Shown: positions 12,204 through 24,633, counted from the first letter of the stretch. The stretch: 64,000 nucleotides of DNA from Lytechinus pictus (GCF_037042905.1 NC_087249.1:13331201-13395200), one strand, 5' to 3'. Notes: generated by a model from the sequence alone, not told the origin. Numbers and translations: made by a program.

Positions 12204-12617
12204 GGCCTCATATAGCACCGATGATTATGACCCTATGACTTGATGCTGTACAAGTACAAAACATAGTAAAAACAGTCACAAAAGATATCCTAGAGGGGGT
12301 ACCTGTATTAGGCAATATGTCTACCCCCGCGAGGGAGCTCATCACCTGTTTTACATACCTATCTGTGAATCCATGTACATTCTGTAATGTACCATTGTGA
12401 TCGACAAATTCCTCCCCTAATCAACGCACATCTAATCACATAACAATAGACGCGGGGATCATCTCATGAAACAAATGAGTCAGAAACGTTAACTGGCGAT
12501 TTGTTGTAAGCTACTGAAATCTTGTATCTGATTGGCTGAGAGATATTCGGTCGGTGAATGTCGCCAACTATTTGTTTCATGAAATGCCTCCTCTTTACTA
12601 ACTGTATTCATGGCTAT

Positions 12618-13228
12618 TTAAAGGTCAAATCCACCCCCAAAAAAGTTGCTTTGCATAAAAGGATTCAACAAGCGAAACATTGAAAATTTCATCAAAATCG
12701 GATGTAAAATAAGAAAGTTATGACATTTTAAACTTTAGCTAAATTTCACAAAACAGTTATATGCACATCCTGGTCGGTATGCAAATGAGGAAACTGATGA
12801 CGGCATCCACCCACCATTACTTTTGTATTTTAATGTAAGAAACATGAAATATTCTATATTTCTCTTCATTGTCAAGTGAAACAGCAATTAATTCCTCCCT
12901 GAACATGAAGAATTAGCATTGTTTAATACTATTATGGTTCAGTCAAGTTGGTCATTATTGTCAAATCTGTAAACAAATTAAATATTGTACAATTCATACA
13001 ATAAAAAACAAAAGAAATAGTGAGTGGGTAACATCCTCGTCTGTCTCATTTGCATGTGACTGAGTTGTGCATATCAGTGTTTTGTGAAAAATAAGCGTAA
13101 TTTTGAGATGTCACAACTTTCTTATTTTACATCCGACTTTGATGAAACTTTCAGTGTTATGCTAGTTTGATTTTTCTCTATTCATTCAAAATTAACATTT
13201 TTCAGGCCGGGGTGGACTTGACCTTTAA
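12618..13228. mobile_element. TTAA-type MITE, family B
   Basis: Ends are TTAAAGGTCAAATCCACCCC and GGGGTGGACTTGACCTTTAA. Both arms carry the core CATCAAAATCGGATGTAAAA (inverted on the right) and ATAAGAAAGTTATGACATTT. About 611 bp including one TTAA at each end; no ORF. Confidence 0.85.
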
Positions 13229-13366
13229 GCAGGGATGCTCTTTACAATTTGAAAGCTTGCCACTGACAATAGCTATGCAGGGAAATGTATGCTAATTGGA
13301 TTCCAATACCTTTGTTATTATTCAGTTAAATTGATGTATCATTAAAAAGGTACCTAGGGCCCCGTC

Positions 13367-13480
13367 ACATGAAGCTTAGCGATTGATCTGGGGCTGATGT
13401 TTACGTCGAATCATGCGCAACAATTACAACCAATCGCAATGTAAACACACTATCAACTGGTAAACTTCATGTCATAGGGC
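13367..13480. mobile_element. short MITE with GGGCCCCGTCACATGAAG-type ends
   Basis: The left GGGCCCCGTCACATGAAG and the right CTTCATGTCATAGGGC are inverted relatives 114 bp apart; the interior is AT-rich. No clear target duplication. Confidence 0.45.
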
Positions 13481-13521
13481 AAGAGGATAGAAATCTCAAC
13501 TGATTTGAATGGTGAATTATC

Positions 13522-14052
13522 GGATGGTCTAATACCACTTGGTCTACTTATCAGTTCGTCCAACTTCACATAGTCTAAACTCATTTCGTCTACAACCAGT
13601 TCGTCTAATATCCAATTCGTCTAATTCCCACTTGGTCTAATATCCAATTCGTCTAATTTCCATTTGGGCTAATAACCAGTTGGGCTAATTTTCACTCGGT
13701 CTAATACCCAATTCGTCTAATTCCCACTTGGTCTAATATCCCATTCGTCTAATGAGCAGTTGGGCTAAAACCATTTAGTCTAATTTCCAGTTGGTCTAAC
13801 ACCACTTGTTCTAATTTCCACTTGGTCTAATTTCCATTTAGTCTAATTTCCACTTGGTCTAATATCCAATTGGTCTAATGACCACTTGGTCTAATAGCCA
13901 AATGGTCTAATGACCACTTGGTCTAATAGCCAAATCGTCTAATGACTACTTGGTCTAATCGCCAATTGGTATAATACCCAGTTGGGCTAATCGTCACTTG
14001 GTCTAATTTTCATTTGGTCTAATTCACACTTGGTCTAATGGCCATTTATTCT
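13522..14052 (+). repeat. 16-bp minisatellite array 1 (GGTCTAAT orientation)
   Basis: Tandem units of 16 bp with consensus GGTCTAATNNCCACTT, roughly 30 copies. Its distal half has a 32-bp higher-order alternation (...GACCACTT / ...AGCCAAAT). The same unit in inverse orientation forms array 2 at 17581-18112. Confidence 0.9.
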
Positions 14053-14499
14053 ATTATAACATCATTCATTATTATTTATTTGATCTAGAATTAACAAATA
14101 TGGTACGTAGTGGATAAATACCATGCATCACTATACATGTCGCCAGGATCCGGAGGGGTACAGCCGGGGTAGGGCTGGTGGGGGCAAAACCTGAAACGTG
14201 AAGGACTATCGTTGACGAGATAGTCGCTCATTATTCTAATCAAATATAATTCTTATAATTAGGCATACATAACGATTATATAGGTGATGATGAAAATTAT
14301 ATCATACTCATAATCATTAGATCACCGCATGTACATTTACAGAACAATAAATTGGGGACCTTGTAGCTCATAATGGTCAAGTGGCGGGGTTTCATCAGAA
14401 TAACATTATTATGATGAAAGGAACGAAAATATAATGTAATTGATTGTGTGGATACGTATCTGGTAAACATGTTTATACCTAGTTTTTAAATCATTGTTA

Positions 14500-15915
14500 T
14501 GCACCATTACGGACGATAATTTGTATCATCTGCCAAGGACTCGTACAGCATTTACACAGAACACTTTTATATTTACTGCCCCCAAATTTTGGAATTCCCT
14601 TCCCCTAAATACGAGAGAGAGCTTAAAGGAGAATGAAACCCTTGAAACTAGCTGAATCCATATCAAAGAGAAAAATCAAAGAAACATATTGTTGAAAGTT
14701 TGAGGAAGATTGAATGAATAATAAGAAAGTTATGAGCATTTGAATATTGAGATCACTAGTGCCAAGTAGATCCTCCCATCGGCAATGCGACCAAGATCTG
14801 TGATATCACACACGTACAACTCCCTCATTACTTTAGTACTTATTTCACTTATATTCTCACTTTTATAGAGTCTATCACAAGGTTAGGTGTTTTCTTTATG
14901 AGATGACAAGTACAGAGGTTTCACAACATTATATCATTGATGAATCGTTTGTCATATGATTAGAATGAGCAAAAAGAGATGTTTTGGGGTATATTTTCAG
15001 TGTCCGAATGGGAGAGTTGTACGTGTGTGACATCACAGATCTTGGTCGCATTGCCAATGGGAGGATCTCCATAGCATTAGTGATCTCGACATTCAAATGC
15101 TCATAACTCTTTTATTGCTAGTCCTATTTTACTCAAAGTTTTGTTGATCTTATTCTTTGATTTTTCTGCTTTCACAAAAGCTAACTTGCTCCAAGAGTTT
15201 CATTCTCCTTTAAGTATAGGTACATTTAAATTTAAGGTTAAAAAATCACTACTTGCCCCCTACTCACAACAAACCTCAATTACTTGATAATCATACAGAT
15301 CCCACCTCCCCCCGACCCCTTTCCCCCACTCCCTTTTCCTTATTTGTCTTTTCCTTATCGGTTTTTTTTATTTTTTATTTTTTATTTTTTTAAATCTTAT
15401 TCTTTCTCCTTGTCCCCCGTCCATTGTTCTGTTTCTTTTGTTTTGTTTTGTTTTGTTTGTTTGCTTTTTTTTTTTATATCATCCATGACCATGCATTTAT
15501 CTTTCATATGTTCAGCGATTTTCCTACTATTTATGTTCCCTTGATTCGAATGATCATTTACCAAGTTTACATTACATTACGTTATTTACATTATTTACGA
15601 ATTCGAGAGATCAGCGTCCAACAAGCCTAGCTTCTCAGCTGGTCTCTCTTTTCATTTCACCCCTTTCTTTTTTAACATACACACGAATACTCATGCTTTT
15701 AAGAATGTTAAGTTTTATAAAATGAGGATATAAGTATCGTATTTTGTTCGTATAATTACCCAATCTTTGCAAATGTAAGGTCGTTACTTTTGTTCATTTT
15801 TGTAATTGTATTTATGTATTTGAATTTATGTATTTTTGACTTGTATGTGAAAAATGGAAAGAAAAGAAATGAAATAAATCAATAAATCTAAAAAAAAAAA
15901 AAAAAAAAAAAAAAT
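14500..15915 (+). pseudogene. 3' end of a LINE reverse-transcriptase ORF, split by a MITE
   Basis: Before the MITE (to 14622) the plus strand encodes a segment with PRTRTAFTQNTF and FWNSLPLNTRES, typical of the extreme C-terminus of CR1/L2/jockey-like LINE polymerases. After the MITE (from 15214) the same frame continues with FKFKVKKSLLAPYSQQ and then stops, followed by a 3' region ending in AATAAATC and a poly-A run (15891-15914). A 591-bp family-A MITE sits between the two parts at TTAA. Everything upstream of about 14500 is lost (5' truncation). Confidence 0.65.
14623..15213. mobile_element. TTAA-type MITE, family A
   Basis: TTAAAGGAGAATGAAACC at the left and GTTTCATTCTCCTTTAA at the right, with near-complementary arms over more than 200 bp (GGCAATGCGACCAAGATCTG on the left, its inverse on the right). 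Inserted in a LINE 3' end; one TTAA left over would restore the frame. Confidence 0.9.
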
Positions 15916-15986
15916 AATTGAACTTGATGGAAAATAAGCAATATAGTTATGCAGTTTGGAGATTCCAAAAGTTACAAAGCCATTAG

Positions 15987-16447
15987 CCCCGGGGGCCACT
16001 TTTGACGAGTGGAAACCATGCGCGACCAATAAACACGTAAGAGGATGTCTTTTTCAAGATAGGGCACGTTACGTAATAAGGGTGTCAAAAACACTAAAAT
16101 AATGAAAAAAGGGTATCTATTTCGCTAGGAAAGCTACGTGTTTAGGGTCAAATTTGCGAGGGTATAAAAAAGACTAAAATGTTTTATAAAGGATGTACTA
16201 CGTGTTTAGAGTCCGATTTGCGCGAGGTGTGGGAAGTCGGGCCGTTATACCCAATGATAGTAAGAATATCGCTGTACTTGTTTAGGGGTTCAATGCATGG
16301 AATACTTGCTAAGGGTATCGTTTTGTTTTACACGCCAATACTTGTTAAGGGGTGCAATTTCAGAATATGGAAAATACTTGTTTATGGTGCTTTTCGAGAC
16401 CCCATGGTCGCGCATGGTATCTACCCGTCAATGCCCCTCCCCCCTGG
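15987..16447. mobile_element. hAT-like non-autonomous element with exact 8-bp target duplication
   Basis: GCCATTAG occurs at 15979-15986 and again at 16448-16455, directly flanking the element. The ends are G/C-rich inverted relatives: CCCCGGGGGCC with TTGACGAGTGG inside on the left, and the inverse of TTGACGGGTAGATACC on the right, both followed inward by ACCATGCGCGACCA. The interior repeats an ACGTGTTTAGGGTCAAATTT phrase. An open frame across it (97 codons) has no recognisable domain. Confidence 0.75.
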
Positions 16448-16455
16448 GCCATTAG

Positions 16456-17580
16456 ATCATGTGATTTTTTAATGAATATTTTGTTTATATGAATATTTTG
16501 TTTTTATGAATATTTTATTTATTTTGTTCCAATAGTTAGTTTGGAGGCAAATAACATACCAGTTAGATATAGTTTGATTACACTATACAGGTTTATTGGG
16601 TTAGCTGCATGCGACAACATCACGGCGACCATCTTGGTAGCAGCCACATGTGTTAATAACAGAGCATAGTCTACGTTTGCAGACCTTTATCAGTTATCAC
16701 CACAGTAGTCATTCATGTTATATATCTTTTCATTCTGTTTTTGTTCTACTTCTTCGCCCCCTCCCTCCTTAAACGGATTGGCAGGGATCCCAGCCCATCA
16801 GGGATTTTTTTAAACGTTTTTTTCCAGTCAGGGTAAATTCAGGGAATTTCGATCGGCCCAAAAGTCGAAAGCACGATAGTCAGTGAGACTCTATTATATT
16901 TTGTTGTATATTAAAACAACATTCATTGAATGACATGTTATGGTGGTTTTTTTTTAGTGTAGCCTCTTTTACTACCGTACAAGTAGGCCTACTGGTACAT
17001 ATAATTAAAAATAATAATAGGCCTACACGTATATATATATATAAATAATACATGTTATTCACTGCAACAACTTAGAAAACATGAGAAACTGCATGGAAAT
17101 GGGTTTAAATAATTATCAGGAAATTTTTTAACTTCTTCAGAGAAAAATCAGAGATTTTTGTTTTCTTGAAAAGCTGGGAACCCTGATTGGGTTAAGCCAG
17201 CCGTTAACTATCTACAGTAGATCATATACATAGTGGTGGATAAATTAACATCATAATTTTTCCACCTCTATGATCGTATAATAGCGTTATTTTAAAGAAA
17301 AATAGCAATTTTTTATTGTTTTTCCCAAAAACCTTAAAAAATCCCCTGAAACAGACAAAAAATCCCCAAAGTTTGTTTAATCCCCAAATAATTTCTTTTC
17401 ATCTCCACAGGCTTTTGAAAATCCTCATATTTTTCAAAATTTGGGGATAAAGATATAGTCTCTGTCTAACTGTACTCTAAATTGAGGGGCGCGTATGTGA
17501 AGATTCGAAGCCGGCGCGCGGAAAGTAACTTTAAAAATTTCATCAGAAAATTGAAAACAAGTCACCATGTAAACTTTACA
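16456..17580. other. intergenic DNA, nothing recognised
   Basis: AT-rich DNA lying between the hAT-like element and minisatellite array 2; some repeat-like phrases (AAATCAGAGATTTTTG, TCCCCAAA) but no boundaries or coding signal. Confidence 0.3.
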
Positions 17581-18112
17581 AATTAGACCAAGTGGCATGT
17601 AGACGAAATGAATGTTAGACTATCTGGAAATTAGACCAATTGGAAATTAGCCGAAGTGGAAATTAGACCAAGTGGAAATTAGCTGAAATGGAAATTAGAC
17701 CAACTGAATAATGGACCAAGTGAGGATTAGACCAACTGGTATTAGACCAACTAGTATTAGACCAACCGACTATTAGACGAACTGGTACTAGACCATATGC
17801 AATTAGACCAAGTGACAATAAAATACATTAGACGAAATGGCAATTAGACCAAATGAAAATTAGACCAAGTGACGATTAGCCCAACTGGGCATTGGACCAA
17901 GTGGCTATCAGACCAAGTGGTCATTAGACCAATTGGCTATTAGACCAAGTGGTCATTAAACCAATTGGCTATTAGACCAAGGGCTCATTAGACTAATTGG
18001 CTATTAGACCAAGTGGTCATTAGACCAAAAGAGAATTGGACTAAGTGGGTTTAGCCCGAATGTTGTTAGCCCATCTGATGATTAGACCAAGTGATATTAG
18101 ACCATCCGTCAG
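17581..18112 (-). repeat. 16-bp minisatellite array 2 (inverse orientation)
   Basis: Units read ATTAGACCAAGTGGNN, the reverse complement of array 1, with the same 32-bp alternation (GGTCATTAGACCAA / GGCTATTAGACCAA). Arrays 1 and 2 are each about 530 bp and form a large inverted pair around about 3.5 kb. Confidence 0.9.
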
Positions 18113-18215
18113 TAAACCATTTAAATGACCGAGTTCACCGGCTTAGTCCATAGAGGGTCTAAGTGTCACGAATAAAATCAAGTGACAGATAACACGGAGC
18201 ATGTGACCAATTATA

Positions 18216-18358
18216 CCTCGGTCACATTTGCTCTACGTCGAAAACAGCCGTTTTAACATTTGTTTGTACCAGCTACCTATAGGTGGTTTGAATAAATATG
18301 AATAAAACGGCTGTTTTCGACTCGCCGTACGGCCGCCGTAGAGCAAATGTGACCAAGG
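18216..18358. mobile_element. 143-bp MITE with TA target duplication
   Basis: TA at 18214-18215 and 18359-18360 flank the inverted ends CCTCGGTCACATTTGCTC and GAGCAAATGTGACCAAGG. A second inverted block TCGAAAACAGCCGTTTTA / TAAAACGGCTGTTTTCGA lies further in. Typical of Tc1/mariner-type MITEs. Confidence 0.75.
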
Positions 18359-19395
18359 TATTACATATCTATAATATATTTCGATTGTATTGTTTCATCA
18401 TCTTGAAATGAAATGTTAAAAAAATGTAATACATTGACCATTGGCGGAGCAGGGATTTTTCAATGGGGGGGGGGGGGGGGGGAGGGCATGTTAGTGATCG
18501 AGGATTGACTCTTTTTATTATTAGTCTCCTATTTTGTACCCAAGACAGCCTAAATTAGCGTATCATATACAGGGGCGGATCCGGCTTTGGTGAATACGGA
18601 GGGGGGGGGGGGATCATTTTCATCCACATTTTCCCCGATCGGTCGTGAAAGGTTAATTTGTGTCAATTTTTTTAAGGGGGTGGCAGTCCTGAATTCTGAA
18701 TTGGTTGTATCCACATTTTCCCGATCGATCGCTGAAAGCTAATTTGTGTTGGTTTTTGAGAGGGGGGAGCTAGGGGTATTCCTTACTGAAGTCTGAAGTA
18801 TAAGTACATCTCAGAATACATATCTCATCAATCAAATGATGCAAGCGTGAAGCAGGAGCTGAACATTTTTCATATTCCAACATTTCACCACCCTTTGACC
18901 GTAACATGATAGTTCAAACATGTTTTAATAAAGAACGGGATATGTATTTCAATAAACAATTCTTGCGAGCGCGAAGCGCTATCTGAAATTATTGAGATTT
19001 GGACATAAAACGGGACGCTCTATTCGCTTTTTGTAATCATGACAAGGACGGCAATCTTCATCAATCTGATCCAAGTGCGAAGCGCGAGCTGGACAATTTT
19101 GAAATATCGATCCGAAAATTTGACATTTTAAGCACTTTTTTTTATAATGAACAAACCATAGGCTACGATAACGCAATATCTCTCAAATCTAAGAGGGCGT
19201 CCAAGATGACCGCTGTCTGGCTTAAATGAAATCATGAGAGATAAAATTAGCTGAGGACCCCCCCCCCCCTTCATTCTGTATACCATGGCTCGACTTAGAT
19301 CTATGACGGGGATGGTAGACAAACATATAGACATTTTAAAATAAATTACCAGGAAAGATGGTTATTATTGTCTAACAAGTGGAATGCCTCTGGCC

Positions 19396-20332
19396 GTCTC
19401 ACCTGCATCACGCGATTCAATATAGCAGCAGTGCTGATTTTGAAAACTACTATAACTCGCACAAGATGTTCAGTGATACTTGGTTTCCACGTTTTATGAA
19501 CTAGACCAATACACTTATAGAGATATGATGGCAATTCAACAAATACCCCCAACGTGGCCAAAGTTCTTTGACCTTACATGACCTTTGACCTTGATCATGT
19601 GACCTGAAACTCGCACAGGATGTTCAGTGATACTTGATTACTATTATGTCCAAGTTTTATGAACTAGACCAACACACTTTCAAATTTATGGCTGTAATTC
19701 AACAAATACCCCAATTTGGCCAAAGTTCATTGACCCTAAATGACCTTTGACCTTGATCATGTGACCTGAAACTTGCACAGGATGTTCAGTAATACTTGAT
19801 TACTATTATGTCCAAGTTTCATGAATCAGATCCATAAACTTTCAAAGTTATGATGGTAATTCAACAGATACCCCCAATTCGGCCAAAGTTCATTGACCCT
19901 AAATGACCTTTGACCTTGGTCATGTGACGTGAAACTCATGCAGGATGTTCAGTGATACTTGATTAACCTTATGTATAAGTTTCATGAACTAGGTCCATAT
20001 ATTTTCTAAGTTATGATGACATTTCAAAAACTTAACCTTAGGTTAAGATTTTGATGTTGATTCCCCCAATTCGGCCAAAGTTCATTGACCCTAAATGACC
20101 TTTGACCTTGGTCATGTGACGTGAAACTCATGCAGGATGTTCAGTGATACTTGATTAACCTTATGTATAAGTTTCATGAACTAGGTCCATATATTTTCTA
20201 AGTTATGCTGTCATTTCAAAAACTTAACCTCAGGTTAAGATTTGGTGTTGACGCCGCCGTCGCCGCCGCCGCCGCCGCCGTCGCCGTCGGAAAAGCGGCG
20301 CCTATAGTCTCACTCTGCTATGCAGGTGAGAC
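19396..20332. repeat. composite repeat: ~160-bp tandem core between short inverted ends, with a GCC-rich tract
   Basis: Short inverted ends GTCTCACCTGCAT (19396) and ATGCAGGTGAGAC (20332). Inside, GATGTTCAGTGATACTTG-type words recur at 19465, 19619, 19781, 19944 and 20136, a period of 154-163 bp with one longer 192-bp unit. Each unit carries TGACCTTTGACCTTG and CATGTGAC words. A (GCC)n tract lies near the right end. The architecture resembles invertebrate elements that combine a tandem core with a microsatellite, but the class is not certain. Confidence 0.75.
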
Positions 20333-20758
20333 AAAAATGGAGTGATTGGCCTAGAAGGGCTTTTCTGAAAAAACACCCCTTGACTGATAATTCCACAGTC
20401 GTTCTCATGAGCCACCGTTGCCACTAAAGATGTCAAAATATCGCAATATTGTACCAGAGCGACCAGAGCGTAAAAATTTTCGTCTTTTTTAACGAAAATT
20501 AATACGAATTATTTACGGTATGAAAAATAATAGCAATGCGATTATTGTTACTGAAATAAAAGTTAGTGTTAGGAGTTACGTGTTTTTACCGAAAAAAAAA
20601 ACCCGGGAAAAAACCCCATGAGAATCTTCAAAATTGTAGGAGGAGTGTAATTGATGTCTTGTAAAAAATGTGTTTTATCGTACATCGTACAGAGAGACAA
20701 ATTATCGGACACAAATAGGATACTGATCGGACATCTGTATGGCAACATACTATGGCAA

Positions 20759-20790
20759 ACAAGTCCGGGGTTCGATTCCCGGCACGGCTC
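20759..20790 (+). repeat. tRNA-derived SINE remnant (B-box/T-arm portion)
   Basis: GTCCGGGGTTCGATTCCCGG (20763-20782) is a perfect tRNA T-arm with the pol III B box GGTTCGATTCC at 20769-20779. I cannot find a matching A box or acceptor stem upstream, so this is not an intact tRNA gene; a truncated tRNA-derived SINE is the simplest reading. Confidence 0.55.
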
Positions 20791-21535
20791 TTGGCCGAGG
20801 CGTATTTATATACATTGCACTTTTATCTTAAATCAGATTGATACCAACGTGTTCACTTGTTTCTTTAAAAAAAAACGTAGCCAACACTGGTCGCCTGCTG
20901 CCAGGTCACGGGTCGATCACGGGTCGGTCATCACCGGTCAAGCGCAGCGCATACATAGCCGGCAAGTTCAACATGGCGATCAGGTCCGCAACTCCAAGGT
21001 CGAACTAAAGGATGACCGAATGTCCTGGAGAAATGAATAGGGAGGATTTAGATTTCATTTTCTCTAGTTTGTATATTGTAATATAGAGCTAGTCAAGTCA
21101 ATTAAGTCATCTTAACTGGGTGAGTAGACTCTAATGTTAATTAGACCTATAACGTGAGGCATAGGCCTATAAAACGTTTGACCACACACAGTAAATTCAC
21201 GAACCAACTTATATACCCTTATTACAGCTGGTGTCGCTTTTAGTCTAACGCTGCGCTAAATGTTTGTTCGATAGCCCTTGAGTCGGGCGGGCGGCGATTG
21301 GAGTCTAGATTTTGTATAATGTCATGACTATTATTACGGTGAAATACGTGAAACAAAATAATATGGACTGTTCTGTATTCGGATGACGGTGGAAATCATT
21401 GATCCCCCGGTGCTTTTCATACCAGCCCTTCTCTCACCCTTCGGCCATTTGGCCTCGGCCCGGGCAGGGAGATAGAAGGGCCGGTATGAAATTCGCCTTG
21501 CCAATTGGTCTACGAAAGCTCTGTCTACTGCGTGG

Positions 21536-21968
21536 TTTGTCTCATCTCAGATGGTTTAATCCCATTTTGTCTACAGTCATTTGGTCTAATAACATTTTGG
21601 TATAAGCTACCAATTGGTGACATGACCATTTTCACTATTTTCCTTTTATATGGTTATTCATGGATATCCCACTTGGCGTAATACGAGTTGTTCTATTCAA
21701 CTTAAGTATTTACCATATAATGGTTCGTCTAAAATCCGATTCGTATTTTCATTATTTCGTCTATTCTGTCTTATAAACCATTTGGGTTACATTTCATTCT
21801 CTGTAATACTCTGTATTAATCAAATTTTAGTCTACTGACCAGTTGGTCTACTCTACACCATTTGGTTAAAAGATGCAGCCAATTAAATACTCATTTAGTC
21901 TAATGACCAGTTGATCCAACGTCCATTTGGTCCAACACCCAATTGGTCCAATGACCACTTGGTCTAAA
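21536..21968 (+). repeat. minisatellite array 3, degenerate
   Basis: Scattered units of the same GGTCTAAT minisatellite (GACCAGTTGGTCTACT, TGACCACTTGGTCTAA) interrupted by unrelated AT-rich DNA; more decayed than arrays 1 and 2. Confidence 0.65.
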
Positions 21969-22815
21969 GATTATGCATGAGGTATATCAATGTTATCTTA
22001 AAGCAATTGCAATCTAATAAGTGAACTTTCCCTTTAAAAGTTTAAGCAAGTGTTACCATGGACACGGACTTATGAGTAGCTAAAAGCTATTATCATCACA
22101 AAAGAACATTTCCTTTGTAAATGACCTGCAACTTTAAGTATGTAGCCAGACAGGAATCTTTTGTCTGCTAATCTACAAGAAACTAACATCAACACGTGCC
22201 TGAAATATCTTGCTTAGAACTTGGTTCCAATTGAACACAGTTCCTTCTACTAAAGATTCTTGATTCTTTATATCGCGACAAAAAGTGCGGAAAGTTGCAG
22301 TATATTTAAAGTTAAATACAGATAGGCCTAATCGAGTGGTGTAAATATTTGAAGGTAGCCTATGTCATCAGAATGCCATATTTTCAAGGAATATATTGAT
22401 AAGTGGGTTAGTCATTCTTTTCCGAACCGGTTGTGCAAACATTGAAAATCGGCGTGAAATAGTAAATCCATTTATCATCATTATACTAACACGATTGGGA
22501 GCCTTGAATTGAAATAAACTAATCGGTACATCGATCAATCAATCAATCATGACACTTATATTGTTTGATGTTTTCTTACGAATAAGAGCAAAAAAAATTG
22601 AGACAAGGGAGGTGCTTCTCCCATAAGTAAAACAGGGGCCGCGGAATGGTTTTCAAAGTGGGGGGGGGGGGGGGGGGGGGCTGACCATGCAAAAAAAAAT
22701 CACAATCCTATGGTAATTTTTACGTTTTTGTACACGGTTTTGGAAAAAAGTAGGGGGCCGAATGAAGCCCCACCCCCCGCTTCCGCGGCCCCTGTAAAAG
22801 TGGTATGGTCTAGGG

Positions 22816-24528
22816 CAGTGGCGTACCGTGGGTTACGGCATTGGAGGGGCACCAACAAAAATGTTAAGACACTTAGTGGGCGCGTGAAGCGCGCTCAATT
22901 GCCAGGTATACTGACCTATTAGAGACATTTTAAGGACTGTGCCATTAAATGGATATGTGTCTCACTGATCAAATAATGCGAGCGCGAAGCGCGAGCTGAA
23001 AAGTTTTGATATTCAGACCTAAAAAGGGACATTTTAAGTAATTTTTTGTAATCATGATACGTACCTGTTTCGCTAAACAATGCGAATGCAAAAGGCGAGC
23101 TGAATTTCTTTGAAGATATTGACCCCAAACAGAGACATTTTAAGGACTATTTTTTTTAGGAATCCATTTAGTATACATATCTCACTATAATCATATAATG
23201 CGAGTGCCAAGTGCTTGCTGATTTTGTTAGAATTACATCTAAACACATGAAGCACTTTTTATAGTCATACGCATCTCACTATTCAAATATTCTGATCTGA
23301 ATATTAAAATTTTCAGCTTGCGCTTCGTGCTCGCATCATTTGGTAAGTGAAATTGTGAATTACAACAAACAAGACTTAAAATGCCTCTTTTCGGGTCTGA
23401 AAAGAAAAACAGCTTGTGCTTCGCGCTCACAATATATGATTGGTGATTGGTGTTCATGATTGCAATGACTACAAGATGTGTTTCATGCGTTTATGTGTGA
23501 TTCTTAAAGGTCAAGTCCACCTCAGAAAAATGTTAATTTGAATCAATAGAGAAAAATCAGGCAAGAAAAATGCTGAAAATTTCATCAAAATCGGATCGAA
23601 AAAAGAAAGTTATGACATTTCAAAGTTTCGCATTTTTTCCACAAAATAGTTACGTGAACGAGCCAGTTACATCCAAATGAGAGAGTTGATGATGTCACTC
23701 ACTCACTATTTCTTTTGTTTTTTATTGTTTGAATTATGCAATATTTCAATTTTTACGAATTTGACAATTAGGACCTCCTTGCCTGAACCACAAGATGTTA
23801 AAATGATGGAGTTCCACGTGTTCAGGGAGGAATGAAACTTCATTTCACATGACAATGACGAGGAAATCAAAATATTTCACATTTCATATAATAAAATACA
23901 AAAGAAATAGTGAGTGATGACATCAGTTCCCTCATTTGCATACCGACTAAGATGTGCATATAACTGTTTTGTGAAATGAAGCGAAACTTTAAAATGTCAT
24001 AACTTTCTTATTTTACATCCGATTTTGATGAAATTTTCAGCGTTATGCTTGTTGGATTTTTCTCTTTTTATTCAAATCAAGTTTTTGTTGGGGTGGACTT
24101 GTCCTTTAAAAAAAATCAGGACGCGCTTGGCGCTCGCATTACATGGCTATGGTGAGATATGTATGCTACCTTTTAATGAATTCCCCAAAATTTATCCTTA
24201 AAAATGTCCCTGTTTAGGGTCAAGAAATACTAAATTTCAGCTCGAGCTTCGCGCGCGCATTGTTTGTTTAGGCAGACAGGTAGGCCTACGTATCATGATT
24301 TACAAAATTTAGCTTATAATGTCCCTTTAAATATCTCTTAGCGGTCGCGTTATTTGATCAGTGGGATATATATCCTTTTAATGGCACAGTCCTTAAAATG
24401 TCTCTATTGGGTCAGTGTACCAGGCTTATTGAGCGCGCTTCGCGCGCCAATTAAGTGACTCAATTTTTCTGCTGGTGCACCCCTCCCCATGCCGTGACTC
24501 ACAATACGCCACGCCACTGTGGCCTTCC
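22816..24528. mobile_element. ~1.7-kb inverted-repeat element carrying satellite arms, split by a family-B MITE
   Basis: The left end CAGTGGCGTACCGTGGG and the right end (inverse of CAGTGGCGTGGCGTATTG) are inverted relatives. Inward, both arms contain a block with GAGACATTTTAAGGACTGTG and GCGCGTGAAGCGCGC-type words in opposite orientation (22877-22990 against 24350-24450), and GCGAGCGCGAAGCGCGAGC satellite copies. A family-B MITE (23504-24109) sits in the middle. I could not find a matching target duplication. Confidence 0.6.
23504..24109. mobile_element. TTAA-type MITE, family B, nested
   Basis: TTAAAGGTCAAGTCCACCTC to GGGGTGGACTTGTCCTTTAA, with long inverted arms and the AAAATCGGAT...AAGAAAGTTATGACATTT core. 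Nested in the centre of the 22.8-24.5 kb inverted-repeat element. Confidence 0.85.
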
Positions 24529-24633
24529 GAGAACGGGCTCCCGAAAAGCAGCAATAGCCCACACTTGAATAAATTGTAATCATTTCATTATTAACCAAGC
24601 AATAAGTAATTATCAGCAATGATGAGACATAAC

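Noticed and set aside
13522-14052. CRISPR-like array
   Set aside because: 16-bp units abut without unique spacers and the genome is eukaryotic; it is a minisatellite.
20759-20790. Intact tRNA gene
   Set aside because: Only the T-arm is present; no anticodon arm, A box or acceptor stem can be built upstream.
22816-24528. 8-bp target duplication for the 1.7-kb inverted-repeat element
   Set aside because: The bases outside the two tips (GTCTAGGG and TGGCCTTC) do not match, so no duplication is claimed.
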